Source of the DNA: Vannielia litorea | GTDB lineage: Bacteria; Pseudomonadota; Alphaproteobacteria; Rhodobacterales; Rhodobacteraceae | Assembly (NCBI RefSeq): GCF_900142295.1 | Contig: NZ_FSRL01000002.1 | Span: 124,001 to 188,000, forward strand | Length of the DNA stretch: 64,000 nt | Direction of reading: 5' to 3' | Shown here: positions 8,843-17,852 of the stretch, piece after piece | How the letters are laid out: the number at the start of each line of letters is the position of its first letter | Position numbering within the stretch: the first letter of the stretch is position 1 | Position numbers and translations under genes: made by a program | The notes under the pieces: generated by a model | The model's input: only the letters and a program-made list of their open reading frames with translations | The model's database searches: none | What the model was told of the DNA's origin: nothing

Positions 8843-9955
8843 TCACCACGAACTGAAACTGTCTGGTTCATTGCAGGTCAGTCCGAAGGCCATATGATCG
8901 TGCCCGGCTCCATCGGGCCAGGCTCGGTCCCGGGGGGGTGATCTGACCTCATCAGGCCTGAGATGCCACCCGCCGATGTCTTCCGGAAACGGCTTGCGCA
9001 ATTGCTCGGCCAGAGGCTCAGGCGCAGCGACGTTCGAATGATCCAGGATTGCCTGTGCCACCGCGCGCAAACGCCAGACGGTGTTCATCGAGTCGGGGCC
9101 GGGCCCTTCGAAGCGGTCGATTGCGGCGGTGAGATCGTTCAGGATTGGTGCCAGTTGCTCCGGTTTCGCGTCTTGGATGTGCCCCTCTACAGCAATCCGA
9201 AAGGCGATTTCTGAACCTATGATGCCAGCCGAGCCCCAGAAGGCGTCGTCGAAGAAGGGCTTATATGCAAATCCATCCCTGACTGCCGGCCTCCACCCAT
9301 CCGCGCCCTTCTCCAGCAGGTAGAGAAGCCCTTCGAGATTATCCAGGCCCGCAGCGCGCTGAAGCAGCGTTTGGCTTGTTCCCGGTCTCTGGGCGTGCAG
9401 GTCGCCGCCGTTTTCGACATAGAGCCGCAGCCATGGCATTCCCTTGCTGAAATCGGGGAATGGCACCATCCGGGAGCCACTCAACTCGGCCAATGCGTTG
9501 TAGGCCATGAGGTGATCGGCGACATTCACATCGGCCCCCGCCTCGACAACGGCCTTGCCCGCCTCCTGCCGGTCAAAGGCGAAGGCGTCCAGGAGCAGGT
9601 TGCGCCGAACCTGCATGCCGGCGGGAGCATCCTTCGTGGCCAGCTCTTTCGGCACCGTGGTGTCGTAGAAGGCAGATAGCTCCTCCGGCGTAACCCGGCT
9701 CAGCGCATCGGCCGGAAGCGGGGTGCCGTTGAAAACCGCGACAGCCAGCGCGCGCATGTCTTCGGAGGCCTCAGCATAGCCGGACATCGCAAGCTCGGTG
9801 CGGTCGGTTTCAGCCACGGGCGAAGCCTCCTCCCGCTGCGGCTGCGTTTCGGTCGACGGCGCTGGCGCCGGGGGTTCCTGCTGAACGCGCCATAGAAAGC
9901 CAAGACCGGCGGCCACGACAATCGAGGTGAGCAAGATTACCCAGGTCCAACGCAT
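8843..9955 (-). CDS. Membrane-anchored ankyrin-repeat-like protein
   Basis: The 370-aa protein starts with one transmembrane segment (WVILLTSIVVAAGLGFLW) and a Pro/Glu-rich linker. The rest is helical with ankyrin-like units (for example AGKAVVEAGADVNVADHLMAYNALAEL and LDNLEGLLYLLEKGADGW), so it is anchored with a periplasmic repeat domain. I do not recognise a named family. Codon and residue use is less GC-biased than in the nor genes, suggesting an accessory gene. There is no operon partner. Confidence 0.7.
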   Translation of the reverse strand: MRWTWVILLTSIVVAAGLGFLWRVQQEPPAPAPSTETQPQREEASPVAETDRTELAMSGYAEASEDMRALAVAVFNGTPLPADALSRVTPEELSAFYDTTVPKELATKDAPAGMQVRRNLLLDAFAFDRQEAGKAVVEAGADVNVADHLMAYNALAELSGSRMVPFPDFSKGMPWLRLYVENGGDLHAQRPGTSQTLLQRAAGLDNLEGLLYLLEKGADGWRPAVRDGFAYKPFFDDAFWGSAGIIGSEIAFRIAVEGHIQDAKPEQLAPILNDLTAAIDRFEGPGPDSMNTVWRLRAVAQAILDHSNVAAPEPLAEQLRKPFPEDIGGWHLRPDEVRSPPRDRAWPDGAGHDHMAFGLTCNEPDSFSSW

Positions 9956-10158
9956 GTTCTGGCCGCTCCCTCAATTGATCCTGCAAAAGGGAAACGCTGC
10001 AACTGAAAGATGATCGGGTGCCGCTGGCCGCTCGGCTGCGCCTCCTGGTCGCCCGAACCGCTCTCGCCCGTGTCCCGCCCGGCCCAGCGCAGACCGCCGG
10101 CCCGGAACCTCGCGGGATGGGGGCATGACGTGCCCGGAGCCGCGACCATGTAGATCAG

Positions 10159-10249
10159 AGGCAGATTTGCGTCACCAATAGTTGGTGGCGCCGAGACGCA
10201 CAGGGATCGAGATTCTTTGGGTTTCCTAGGACTTCCTCGGGATCCGCCG
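10159..10249. repeat. Dispersed 91-bp intergenic element, copy A
   Basis: This 91-bp segment matches another at 53475-53565 over its full length without gaps. Shared blocks are AGGCAGATTTGC, GGCGCCGAGACGCA, CTAGGACTTCC and GGGATCC, with variable bases between. It lies in the 400-bp gap between the ankyrin-like gene and the LysR gene. Read on the minus strand, both copies share a protein-like frame (G-S-x-G-S-P-R ... C-V-S-A-P ... A-N-L-P), so it may be a decayed coding fragment or mobile-element end. The rest of 9956-10356 shows no gene. Confidence 0.6.
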
Positions 10250-10356
10250 ATCAGCGGCACTCCAGCCTTTCCTCCTCGGCAGGCGCACTTGTTCATGATC
10301 GACCGTTACGTCGCAACTCGAACTCGTGCACCCGACTGCTGCCCCGTAGCATCACC

Positions 10357-11262
10357 TCACTCCTGCGCGCTCCTGAGCACCGCGTCACAGGCCCGGCGCA
10401 GGCACTGTCGCAACCACCGATGCCCCAGGTCTCCGTTCATCCGCGGATGCCAGAGCATCGAGACGGTGAAGCCGGGGAGCGGGAACGGTAGCTCGAAGCT
10501 CGTCATGTCCCGGCGCAGTCCGAGCGTGTGGCGCGCCGGGACCGTGGCGACGAGGTCGGTGGCGCGGGCCAGCGCCAGGGCCGTCGCGAAGCCGCCGGCC
10601 ACCGCACGCACACGCCGGACGATCCCGGCCTCGCTCGCGGCACCATCGATCTCATCGCTGTGGAGCCCCCGACGCTCGACCTGGATGTGCGCCGCCGCAG
10701 CGTAGATCTTGGTCGGATCACCAACTTGCGCCAAGGGGTGACCCGCGCGCACCACGCCAATCCAGCGGTCGTCGAAGAGCGGGAAGGCGCGCAACTCGGG
10801 GGCCGTTCCGGCATCGATCACTCCGGTCTCGAGGTCAACGGTGCCGTCGCGCAGCGGCGCGCTGTCCTTGTCCTCCTTCAGGGTGAAGGCCAGCGTCACC
10901 CCCGGCGCCTCCGCGCCGATGATCTCCAGCAGCGCCGGCCCGAAGCTCTCGGCAAAGCCCTCGGAGCAGCGCAGGGTGAAGCGCCGCGTCAACCGGGAGA
11001 GATCGAGCCTGGCCGCCGGTCGCAACACCTCCTGGGCGCCATCGACCAGCTCGCCCACCCTCTCGCGCAGCTCCATCGCGCGCGGGGTCGCCACAAGGCC
11101 CCGGCCGGCGCGCACCAGCAGCGGGTCTCCGGTGACCTCCCGCAGCCGCGCCAGCGCGCGGCTCATCGCGGAGGGGCTCAGACCGAGGCGCCGCGCAGCG
11201 CCGGCCACGCTGCCTTCCGCCAGCAGTGCATCGAGCGTGATCAGCAGGTTCAGGTCCGGCAT
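10357..11262 (-). CDS. LysR-family transcriptional regulator
   Basis: The 301-aa protein has an N-terminal winged HTH (VAGAARRLGLSPSAMSRALARLREV, about residues 18-42) and a LysR substrate-binding domain. I chose the ATG at 11262 (MPDLNLLITLDALL) because GGGGGAGG lies seven bases before it; the longer frame to 11310 has no support. It is divergent from the DUF2798-MFS pair and probably controls it in response to an exported or sensed compound. Confidence 0.88.
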   Translation of the reverse strand: MPDLNLLITLDALLAEGSVAGAARRLGLSPSAMSRALARLREVTGDPLLVRAGRGLVATPRAMELRERVGELVDGAQEVLRPAARLDLSRLTRRFTLRCSEGFAESFGPALLEIIGAEAPGVTLAFTLKEDKDSAPLRDGTVDLETGVIDAGTAPELRAFPLFDDRWIGVVRAGHPLAQVGDPTKIYAAAAHIQVERRGLHSDEIDGAASEAGIVRRVRAVAGGFATALALARATDLVATVPARHTLGLRRDMTSFELPFPLPGFTVSMLWHPRMNGDLGHRWLRQCLRRACDAVLRSAQE

Positions 11263-11380
11263 CGCATCCTCCCCCGGAGACATGGCGTCTGACGCAACGA
11301 TAGAGTGCAAATGCTGCGCCTTCCGAATTCCACCTGCAAGCGCCAGATAGCGGCCTGGTCACACAACTGGAGTTCCTTCC

Positions 11381-11614
11381 ATGCCTGCCCGTTTCGCCCC
11401 GGCCCTCTTCGGGCTGATCCTCTCCGGAATGATGTCGCTCATCGTCTCCGGCATCGCCACCCTCCGGGCCGCGCCCCTCGACGGCATCCTCTCGGCCTGG
11501 CTCGGGGCCTGGCTCATCTCCTGGGCCATCGCCTTCCCGGTGGTCCTTGTCGTTGCGCCCCTCCCGCGCCGCCTGGACGGCCTGCTCGTCGCCGCCCCTG
11601 CGACGCAGCGCTGA
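11381..11614 (+). CDS. DUF2798 small membrane protein
   Basis: This 77-aa protein has two transmembrane segments (FGLILSGMMSLIVSGIATL and AWLISWAIAFPVVLVVAPL) and matches the pattern of DUF2798, including the final PLPRRLDGLL. Function is unknown. It sits ten bases before the MFS gene in the same direction and is likely co-transcribed and controlled by the divergent LysR. Confidence 0.8.
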   Translation: MPARFAPALFGLILSGMMSLIVSGIATLRAAPLDGILSAWLGAWLISWAIAFPVVLVVAPLPRRLDGLLVAAPATQR

Positions 11615-11624
11615 GGAGAGCGCG

Positions 11625-13007
11625 ATGCAGCTGATCGTGAGGCATCCCCTTGTCGCGCTGTCCCTCGCCACGCTGCTACCAGCGCTGGGGACCAGCATTG
11701 CCAACGTGGCGCTCCCCGACATGGCGCGCGCCTTCGCCGCGCCGCTGGTCGAGGTGCAGTGGGTCGTCGTCGGCTACCTTGTCGCCGTGACGAGCCTGGT
11801 CGTCACCGCCGGTCGGCTGGGCGATCTCTACGGCCGCAGGCGCGTGCTGCTCGCCGGCACCGCGCTCTTCGGCCTCGCCTCGGCAGGCGGCATGCTGGCC
11901 ACCGGGCTGTGGAGCCTCGTGGCCCTGCGCACGCTGCAGGGTGTAGGAGCGGCCGCGATGATGGCCCTGACGCTCGCCATGGCCGGTGATCTCATCCCGA
12001 AGGCGCGCAGCGGCCGGGCCTTCGGCCTCCTGGCCACGGTCTCGGCGGTCGGAACGGCCCTTGGCCCATCCCTGGGCGGTGTCCTGGTGGAGGCCTGGGG
12101 CTGGCGGGCGGTCTTTGCCGCCATGGCGCTGGCGGCCGGCTTCGCCTTCGCGGTCCTGATGGCTGTGCTGCCGGGAGATCGCACCGGGAGCGTATCCCGG
12201 CCGCGGCTCGATCTGCCCGGTATCGTGCTGCTCTCTTCAGGCCTTGCCCTCGCAGCCTTTGCCGCCTCGCGCCTTGGCCACGGCAACCAGGCGGTCGTGG
12301 GCGGGCTCGGCCTTCCGGCCTTTGCCCTGCTCCTGGCCTTCGTCCGTGCCGAGCAGCGCGTCACAGCGCCCCTGGTCGACCTGAGCCTGCTGACCAGCGC
12401 CAGGCTCTGGCCCGGCCTCCTTCAGATGATGCTTGTCTCCATGATCGTCATGACCACGCTCGTCGTTGGCCCGTTCTACCTGAGCCGCGGCCTTGGTCTT
12501 GATCCGGTCGCCACCGGCCTCCTGATGAGCGTGGGGCCCGGTGTGGTGGTCCTGATCGGCGTGCCCGCCGGACGGCTCGTGGATCGTTTCGGGACAGAAC
12601 GTCTCGTCCTCTGGGGCCTGGTCGCCGCGACCATCGGATCGCTCGGCATGGCCGTCCTGCCGAATGCCCTCGGTGCCTCGGGCTACGCGATGAGCCTCGC
12701 CACCCTGACCGCCGGCTACGGCATCTTCCAGACGGCCAACGGCAAGGCCCTGCTCGCGGGCGCTCCGGCCGACCGGCGCGGCACGACCTCGGGCTTGCTG
12801 GCGCTGGCCCGGAACATCGGTCTGATCACCGGCGCAGCCGCGATGGGACCGGTCTATGCGCTGGGGAGCCGGGGGCTGCCCGGGATCGCCCTGGCACCGG
12901 GCGCAGGCAGCGGCCTCATGCTCGTTTTCTGCGTCGCCGCTGCGGCCGGCTTTGTGGCGCTGGCACTCTCTTTGATCGTCCGTCGGCACTCTGCCGTGAC
13001 AGGTTGA
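11625..13007 (+). CDS. MFS transporter, DHA2-type multidrug efflux
   Basis: The 460-aa protein has about 14 transmembrane helices. It shows the antiporter motif A region GRLGDLYGRRRVLLAG and motif C-like GTALGPSLGGVL, as in the QacA/EmrB (DHA2) group. It probably exports drugs or toxic organics by proton antiport. The ATG at 11625 follows GAGGAGAG; the longer upstream frame overlaps the DUF2798 gene and is rejected. It forms a pair with the DUF2798 gene. Confidence 0.9.
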   Translation: MQLIVRHPLVALSLATLLPALGTSIANVALPDMARAFAAPLVEVQWVVVGYLVAVTSLVVTAGRLGDLYGRRRVLLAGTALFGLASAGGMLATGLWSLVALRTLQGVGAAAMMALTLAMAGDLIPKARSGRAFGLLATVSAVGTALGPSLGGVLVEAWGWRAVFAAMALAAGFAFAVLMAVLPGDRTGSVSRPRLDLPGIVLLSSGLALAAFAASRLGHGNQAVVGGLGLPAFALLLAFVRAEQRVTAPLVDLSLLTSARLWPGLLQMMLVSMIVMTTLVVGPFYLSRGLGLDPVATGLLMSVGPGVVVLIGVPAGRLVDRFGTERLVLWGLVAATIGSLGMAVLPNALGASGYAMSLATLTAGYGIFQTANGKALLAGAPADRRGTTSGLLALARNIGLITGAAAMGPVYALGSRGLPGIALAPGAGSGLMLVFCVAAAAGFVALALSLIVRRHSAVTG

Positions 13008-13407
13008 CCCGGAAGAACGAATCCTTGGGCTCGCCACTCACCAGTGGGTGGCGAGCGGACAGGGGCCATTTCATTCGCCCCCGTCCAGCGGCCGAGCCAG
13101 CGATGCTCGACGCATCTTGCGGTTGGGGCTGACCCCCGCATTGGTCCACCAGAGCTATCGGGGGAGACGCCAAGAAAAGCCCTGGGCGATCAAGCTGACG
13201 ACGGAGTCCATGGTGGGAGAGATCTGCCGGCGGGCAGGCGGATCCCCGCACATTGATCTTGTTAAGGGGCGAGACCAAGTAGAGAATGCGAACTGCGCGC
13301 AGTAAGAGTTCTCTTTTGTCATTCCTGTAGCACCCCGCGGGTGCCCTTGCCGCTAGTGTTGAGCCACGCGCGCAATGGTTTCGGACTGGGAATGAAGGAA
13401 TACCGAA
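13008..13407. other. Intergenic stretch, 400 bp, possible decayed coding remnant
   Basis: No intact gene is visible. On the plus strand around 13165-13240 a frame reads PWAIKLTTESMVGEICRRAG, which is reminiscent of the N-terminal helix-turn-helix of IS3-type transposases, but it is too short and interrupted to call. The region separates the MFS gene from an accessory kinase/phage-remnant block. Confidence 0.3.
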
Positions 13408-15423
13408 GTGAACCCCTCCCGACGATTGACTTCGACAGCCAGCTCAGTGTCTTCGCCCACGATCAAAGCTCGCGGTGGCTTGCACTCGGCGAAGTGGTTG
13501 ACCGGGTTCGGCATGCCCAGCGGCGCCTCACTTCTTGCCGTTTATATGGGCTACTTGCTGGCGGCCGCCTTCGGGCGCTGGATGATGGTGATCCCGGATA
13601 TCCCGATCACCATCTGGCCGCCGAACGGGGTGATCCTGGCGATGTTGCTGACGCGACCTTACCACACTTGGGTCTGGTGGATTACGGTGGCGGTCGCGGG
13701 CGAACTGACCGCAAACCTTATCTGGTTCCAGAATCCGTTGCACTGGGCGCTCGGCTACGTGGTCGCGAATGTGGCCTCAATCCTGACGGCAGCAATGCCT
13801 CTGGCATTTCTGTTTCGCGGCCCCCTACGGCGCTTTGAACAGCTGCCTCAGGTCCTCGCCTTCCTGGTTATCGGTGTTCTGGCAGCCCCGATGATCAGCG
13901 CCACGCTCGGCAGCGCTATCGACGTGTTGGTCGGAAAAAACCCCTTCCTGAAGACCTGGCCGGTATGGTGGCTGGGCGATGCAACCGGCATCCTGATCGC
14001 CGCGCCTTTGGTGATGACCGCCATCAATGCTTGGCAGGAAACAGCGCGCCCCCGCCTTGTGGACGTGGTGGAAGGCGGGGTCATCGCACTGGTCCTGCTA
14101 GGGCTAACTGCCTGGGAGCTGTCCTCTGGCGCCGCATTTGCCTTCCTTCTGCCCTTGCCGGTGCTTTGGGCAGCGCTCCGCTTCGAATTCCGAGGGGTCT
14201 GCCTGGCCGTGCTTGGCTTTGCCCTGGCCATCGGAGCCCACGCGCAAACTTTCCAAGTCGCGGAAGTCTCCGAAGCCGTCGCGGCGCTCATGCACACTCG
14301 CATGCAGACGCTGCTCCTCGTCGCCGCAAGCACGGGGTTGATCGTCGCCGCGATCATCCGACAACAGCGTCGAGCCACAAGCGACCTGGCGCGCGCCAAC
14401 AGCGATCTCGAGGCGAGGGTGCTGGAGCGGACCCTCGCCATTGCAGCCGCCGAGCGCCGGTTCAAGGCCACCTTCGAGAACGCAGGTGTGGGAATCACGA
14501 TCTTTGGTGGCGATGGCCGCCTCATGGAGGCAAATGACATGCTTGCCCGCATGCTCGGCTACGATCCTGAGGAGATGGAAGGGCGCTCGATCAACGACAT
14601 CACCCATCCGGAAGACCGCTACCTTGTTGACGAAGCGTGGAACAGGTTGGAGACCGGAGCAGCCGATGAATACGATTTGGAGAAACGCTACATCCGCAAG
14701 GATGGCAGCGTGGTCTGGGGGCACACGACAGTAAGTTGCGTCCGCGACACTGACGGCAAGATAGATTATCTCATCAAGATCATCCAGGACATCACCCTGC
14801 GCAAGCAATCCGAAGAGGCGCGCAGGATACTTGCCCGCGAAGTCCATCATCGCAGCAAGAACTTGCTGACGATCGTCCAGATCATCGCTCGGCAAATGGC
14901 AGTTCGGTCATCGCCGCAGGAATTCGTCAAGAGCTTCGGAGACCGTCTGCAAGCCTTGGCCGCGAACCAGGATCTCCTGATCAAGAGTGCCTGGCAGCCG
15001 GCTGACTTGGCCGATCTGGTCAAGAGTCAGGTGCATCATTTCGGCGAAGTCGGTAACCGGGTCCTGCTTACTGGCCCAAGGGTTTCGGTTCCGCCATCTG
15101 CGGCCCAACCCATCGGCATGGCGCTGCACGAACTCGCTACGAATGCGACCAAATACGGCGCTCTCAGCAATGATGCCGGCCTCGTGGAAATCAGCTGGGG
15201 CTTCGATGAAGACACCTTCCGCATGTCTTGGCGCGAGAAAGGCGGCCCGGCTGTAACGCAGCCTGAGTCGTTCGGATTTGGCACCACGGTGCTCGACAGG
15301 ATGGCTGCCTCATCGCTATCGGGCGAGGTCTCCATCGAATACCCTCCCACTGGAGTGACTTGGCACCTTACCTGCCCGATCTCGGCTCTGAGGGTCGACG
15401 ATGGTGACGACGCTTCGAATTGA
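13408..15423 (+). CDS. MASE1-PAS-HWE sensor histidine kinase
   Basis: The 671-aa protein has about eight transmembrane helices forming a MASE1 sensor domain (roughly residues 40-310). A short coiled-coil linker and one PAS domain (about 345-465) follow. The HWE/HisKA_2 kinase core has H480 in the H-box REVHHRSKNLLTIVQ and the N-box LHELATNATKYGAL. It signals from the membrane, probably through light- or ligand-tuned phosphorelay; no response regulator is adjacent. The start is a GTG with AAGGA upstream; ATGs further in are possible. Base use is less GC-rich than in the core genes. Confidence 0.88.
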   Translation: MNPSRRLTSTASSVSSPTIKARGGLHSAKWLTGFGMPSGASLLAVYMGYLLAAAFGRWMMVIPDIPITIWPPNGVILAMLLTRPYHTWVWWITVAVAGELTANLIWFQNPLHWALGYVVANVASILTAAMPLAFLFRGPLRRFEQLPQVLAFLVIGVLAAPMISATLGSAIDVLVGKNPFLKTWPVWWLGDATGILIAAPLVMTAINAWQETARPRLVDVVEGGVIALVLLGLTAWELSSGAAFAFLLPLPVLWAALRFEFRGVCLAVLGFALAIGAHAQTFQVAEVSEAVAALMHTRMQTLLLVAASTGLIVAAIIRQQRRATSDLARANSDLEARVLERTLAIAAAERRFKATFENAGVGITIFGGDGRLMEANDMLARMLGYDPEEMEGRSINDITHPEDRYLVDEAWNRLETGAADEYDLEKRYIRKDGSVVWGHTTVSCVRDTDGKIDYLIKIIQDITLRKQSEEARRILAREVHHRSKNLLTIVQIIARQMAVRSSPQEFVKSFGDRLQALAANQDLLIKSAWQPADLADLVKSQVHHFGEVGNRVLLTGPRVSVPPSAAQPIGMALHELATNATKYGALSNDAGLVEISWGFDEDTFRMSWREKGGPAVTQPESFGFGTTVLDRMAASSLSGEVSIEYPPTGVTWHLTCPISALRVDDGDDASN

Positions 15424-15440
15424 TTGTGCTGGAGTTGGCG

Positions 15441-16022
15441 ATGAGTTTCCTGCCCGGCATGGGTCTGCAGATGGAGGTCTTCTCCGGCGGCCAGCCGACC
15501 GCGGGAAACGGCCCGCGCGTCGGGTCGGTCAGGCACGATCACGGCAACGCGGCCGACGTGTTCTTCCGGCAAAACGGCCAACGCCTCGATTGGGCCAACC
15601 CGCAGCACGTCCCGATCTTCCAAGACGTCGTGCGGCAGGCGAAGGCGGCAGGCCTGACCGGCTTCGGGGCCGGGCCGGGCTACATGCAGCCGGGCTCCAT
15701 GCACATCGGCTACGGGACGCCCGCCGTCTGGGGCGCGGGCGGCAGAGGGGCCAATGCACCCGATTGGCTGCGGGAGGCCTACGGCATGGCGCCGACGGGC
15801 CCGGGGCTCTCCTTCGGCCCGAACGTGCCATCGCCCGCCACGGGGCTCGGATCTCCGCTGGCCGACATGTTCAGCCCGGAGATGATGAGCATGGGCGTTC
15901 CGGTCGTGATGGCCGAGGCGCGCGAGACGCCCGGAGAGCGGCTCCGGAAGCAGGCCGAGACGAGGGCCGAGGAAGATCGCAAGCGGCGTGAGGCCCTCTT
16001 CGGCGGCGGGCTGTTCGGCTAA
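15441..16022 (+). CDS. Phage-derived protein remnant (peptidase-like N-terminal part)
   Basis: The 193-aa frame starts at an ATG with GGAG six bases before it. The first half (VFSGGQPTAGNGPRVGSVRHDHGNAADVFF ...) resembles a short muramidase/peptidase-type module from the C-terminus of alphaproteobacterial phage proteins, with a histidine-rich GSVRHDHGNAADV and GPGYMQPGSMHIGYG. The second half is low-complexity with a charged tail. It looks like the end piece of a larger phage gene, now separated. It overlaps the next gene tail to tail by four bases. Confidence 0.55.
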   Translation: MSFLPGMGLQMEVFSGGQPTAGNGPRVGSVRHDHGNAADVFFRQNGQRLDWANPQHVPIFQDVVRQAKAAGLTGFGAGPGYMQPGSMHIGYGTPAVWGAGGRGANAPDWLREAYGMAPTGPGLSFGPNVPSPATGLGSPLADMFSPEMMSMGVPVVMAEARETPGERLRKQAETRAEEDRKRREALFGGGLFG

Positions 16023-16201
16023 CGGCCGGCCCGGTTCCGGATCACGGCCACGAGGGCGAAGATCGCCGCGCCGCCTGCTGCACCGCCAACCAGTTGCCCG
16101 GCGAAGTTTGCCCCGGCCTCCGGGTCGGCCTGCAGACCAGCCACCACAGGCCCGATCGCGGCGCCGATCAGCGCCAGGTTCGTCACGTTCCAATCAGCCA
16201 T
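16019..16201 (-). CDS. Small membrane protein, phage holin-like
   Basis: This 60-aa protein (MADWNVTNLALIGAAIGPVV ...) has two hydrophobic stretches, a Gly/Ala-rich hinge and a basic C-terminus, like small phage or GTA-linked membrane proteins. The ATG at 16201 follows GGAGG. It is convergent with the phage-like remnant and adjoins tRNA-Pro, so I read both as leftovers of a prophage. Holin function is inference only. Confidence 0.5.
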   Translation of the reverse strand: MADWNVTNLALIGAAIGPVVAGLQADPEAGANFAGQLVGGAAGGAAIFALVAVIRNRAGR

Positions 16202-16349
16202 TGTCGTCCTCCAGGTGAGTCGGCCCGAGCGTAGCGCAAGCCGGGCTGCGCGCAATGAGTGCGCAAAATAGTGCCCAAAATCCTGTATGTCGCCCGATCC
16301 GGGGTTTGTCCGGAGAGGCGTTTTGGCTATGTTTTACTGGGGTTTTATC

Positions 16350-16426
16350 TGGTCGGAGTGAGAGGATTCGAACCTCCGACCCCTGCCTCCCGAAGACAGT
16401 GCTCTACCAGGCTGAGCTACACTCCG
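16350..16426 (-). tRNA. tRNA-Pro (CGG anticodon)
   Basis: The minus-strand sequence folds as a tRNA: acceptor CGGAGTG with its 3' partner CACTCCG, a D-arm AGCTCAGCCTGGTAGAGCA, an anticodon stem CTGTC/GGCAG with loop TTCGGGA (anticodon CGG), and the T-loop GTTCGAATC. A 3' CCA is encoded. Phage-derived genes lie directly at its 3' side, the usual site of integration. Confidence 0.95.
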
Positions 16427-16472
16427 ACCGTGGCGGGGGCTCTAGCGCGCCGCGCCTGCCATTGCAAGCCCC

Positions 16473-17441
16473 TCAGTGCTCTCCACCGGGTTTGCGGCTC
16501 AGGCGGGCCAGGAGCGACACGCGCGGCGTGGTGCCGGTCTCGGCCCGCGAGCGGTTCTGAAGCACCGGGTGCACCAGCGACCGGCCCCCGAAGCTCTCGC
16601 GCAGCACGATGTAGATGCCGCTGGCAATGATGATCCCGGCGCCGATCCAGGTCACCTGGTCCACGTGCTCGCCAAAGAAGAAGCTGCCGTAGACGGCCGC
16701 CCAGATCATCTGGCTGTATTGCATCGGCGCCACGATGGCCGCATCGCCCGCCTTGTAGGCCAGGATCGAGCAGAGCCCGCCGCCGAAGGCCAGCAGCGCC
16801 ATCAGCCCGACAAGACCAAGCTCCTCCAGTTCCAGCGGCACGTAGACGAAGGGCAGGGCGCAGGCCATCACCGCGAAGTTGGCCATCATCGGGTAGAGCA
16901 GCAGCACCGCCGAGCGCTCGTCCTGACCGATCTTGCGCACGATGATCGACACCAGCGAGCCGGTGCAGGCCCCCACCAGCGCCGCGAGATGGCCGAACTC
17001 CAGGTCCGACTGGCCGGGCCGCAGCACCACGATCACGCCCACCAGCCCCACGACCACCGCGCCCCAGCGGTGCATCCCCACCGTCTCGCCCAGGATCGGG
17101 ATCGAGAGCACGGTGATGATGAGCGGCATGGCGAAGATGATCGCATAGACCTGTGCCATCGGCAGCGACGCGAAGGCGTAGAAGATGCACAGCCCGGTCA
17201 CCACCGCCGAGCCGGTGCGCAGCGCCGTCCACCACGGGTGCCTGGGAATCAGGTTGCCGCGCGTGGTGTCGCGCATCAGCATCAGCATGACGAGCGGAAA
17301 GCTCAGCAGCACCGAGAAGAAGATGATCTGGAAGGTGGTGAAACTCGCGCCAAGCGTCTTTACCACCACGTCATGCGCCGAGAACAGTGCGAAGGCGAGG
17401 AGCGCCAGAAGGGCGCCCTTGATGTTGTTGGATCTCTGCAT
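16473..17441 (-). CDS. DMT superfamily transporter (EamA family)
   Basis: The 322-aa protein has ten transmembrane helices arranged as two EamA repeats (about residues 5-140 and 150-285) and a basic cytoplasmic tail. Such proteins export metabolites, amino acids or drugs. Substrate cannot be inferred. It stands alone, 46 bp before tRNA-Pro in the same direction. Confidence 0.9.
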   Translation of the reverse strand: MQRSNNIKGALLALLAFALFSAHDVVVKTLGASFTTFQIIFFSVLLSFPLVMLMLMRDTTRGNLIPRHPWWTALRTGSAVVTGLCIFYAFASLPMAQVYAIIFAMPLIITVLSIPILGETVGMHRWGAVVVGLVGVIVVLRPGQSDLEFGHLAALVGACTGSLVSIIVRKIGQDERSAVLLLYPMMANFAVMACALPFVYVPLELEELGLVGLMALLAFGGGLCSILAYKAGDAAIVAPMQYSQMIWAAVYGSFFFGEHVDQVTWIGAGIIIASGIYIVLRESFGGRSLVHPVLQNRSRAETGTTPRVSLLARLSRKPGGEH

Positions 17442-17495
17442 GGGTCTCGTGACGCGCCGGGGCTTGGGTCCTTGCTACCACGCTGCGCCGCAACG

Positions 17496-17852
17496 TCAAT
17501 CCGGGCAGGTGTCGTGGGCCGCGCGGCTGTCTGCGGGGGCCTGCGCGCGCTCGGTCATGCCGTAGTCGCGCAGCACCTCGGCCACCCGGAGCCGGTAGTC
17601 GGCAAAGACCCCGCCCCGCCCGGCCGCCTGCTGTGCCCGGTGGCCGGGCCGGTTGCGCCAGGCCTGCACCGCCGCCTCGTCCTCGAAGAACGACAGCGAG
17701 AGCATCTTGCCCGGCGTCGTCAGGCTCTCGAACCGTTCGACCGAGATGAACCCCGGATGCCCCTCCAGGCTCTCCCGCAGCTTGGCCGCGCGGGCCAGGT
17801 ATTCGTCCCGCCGGCCCTCGGCGGGCTCCACCTCGAAAATGACAGCGATCAT
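17496..17852 (-). CDS. Antibiotic-biosynthesis monooxygenase (ABM) domain protein
   Basis: The 118-aa protein has the small dimeric alpha-beta barrel of ABM proteins (MIAVIFEVEPAEGRRDEYL, HPGFISVERFES, SLSFFEDEAAVQAWRN). Members oxidise small phenolics or heme, or only bind them. Its ATG overlaps the NIPSNAP gene stop as ATGA, so the two are one transcript and likely act on the same substrate. The C-terminal 25 residues are probably unstructured. Confidence 0.85.
   Translation of the reverse strand: MIAVIFEVEPAEGRRDEYLARAAKLRESLEGHPGFISVERFESLTTPGKMLSLSFFEDEAAVQAWRNRPGHRAQQAAGRGGVFADYRLRVAEVLRDYGMTERAQAPADSRAAHDTCPD

Noticed and set aside
13044..13305. Possible IS3-type transposase gene
   Set aside because: Only a short fragment resembles the helix-turn-helix part; no intact gene or inverted ends are seen.
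16255..16560. Plus-strand frame over tRNA-Pro encoding RSERIRTSDPCLP
   Set aside because: It is the tRNA read in a protein frame, a well-known false gene.
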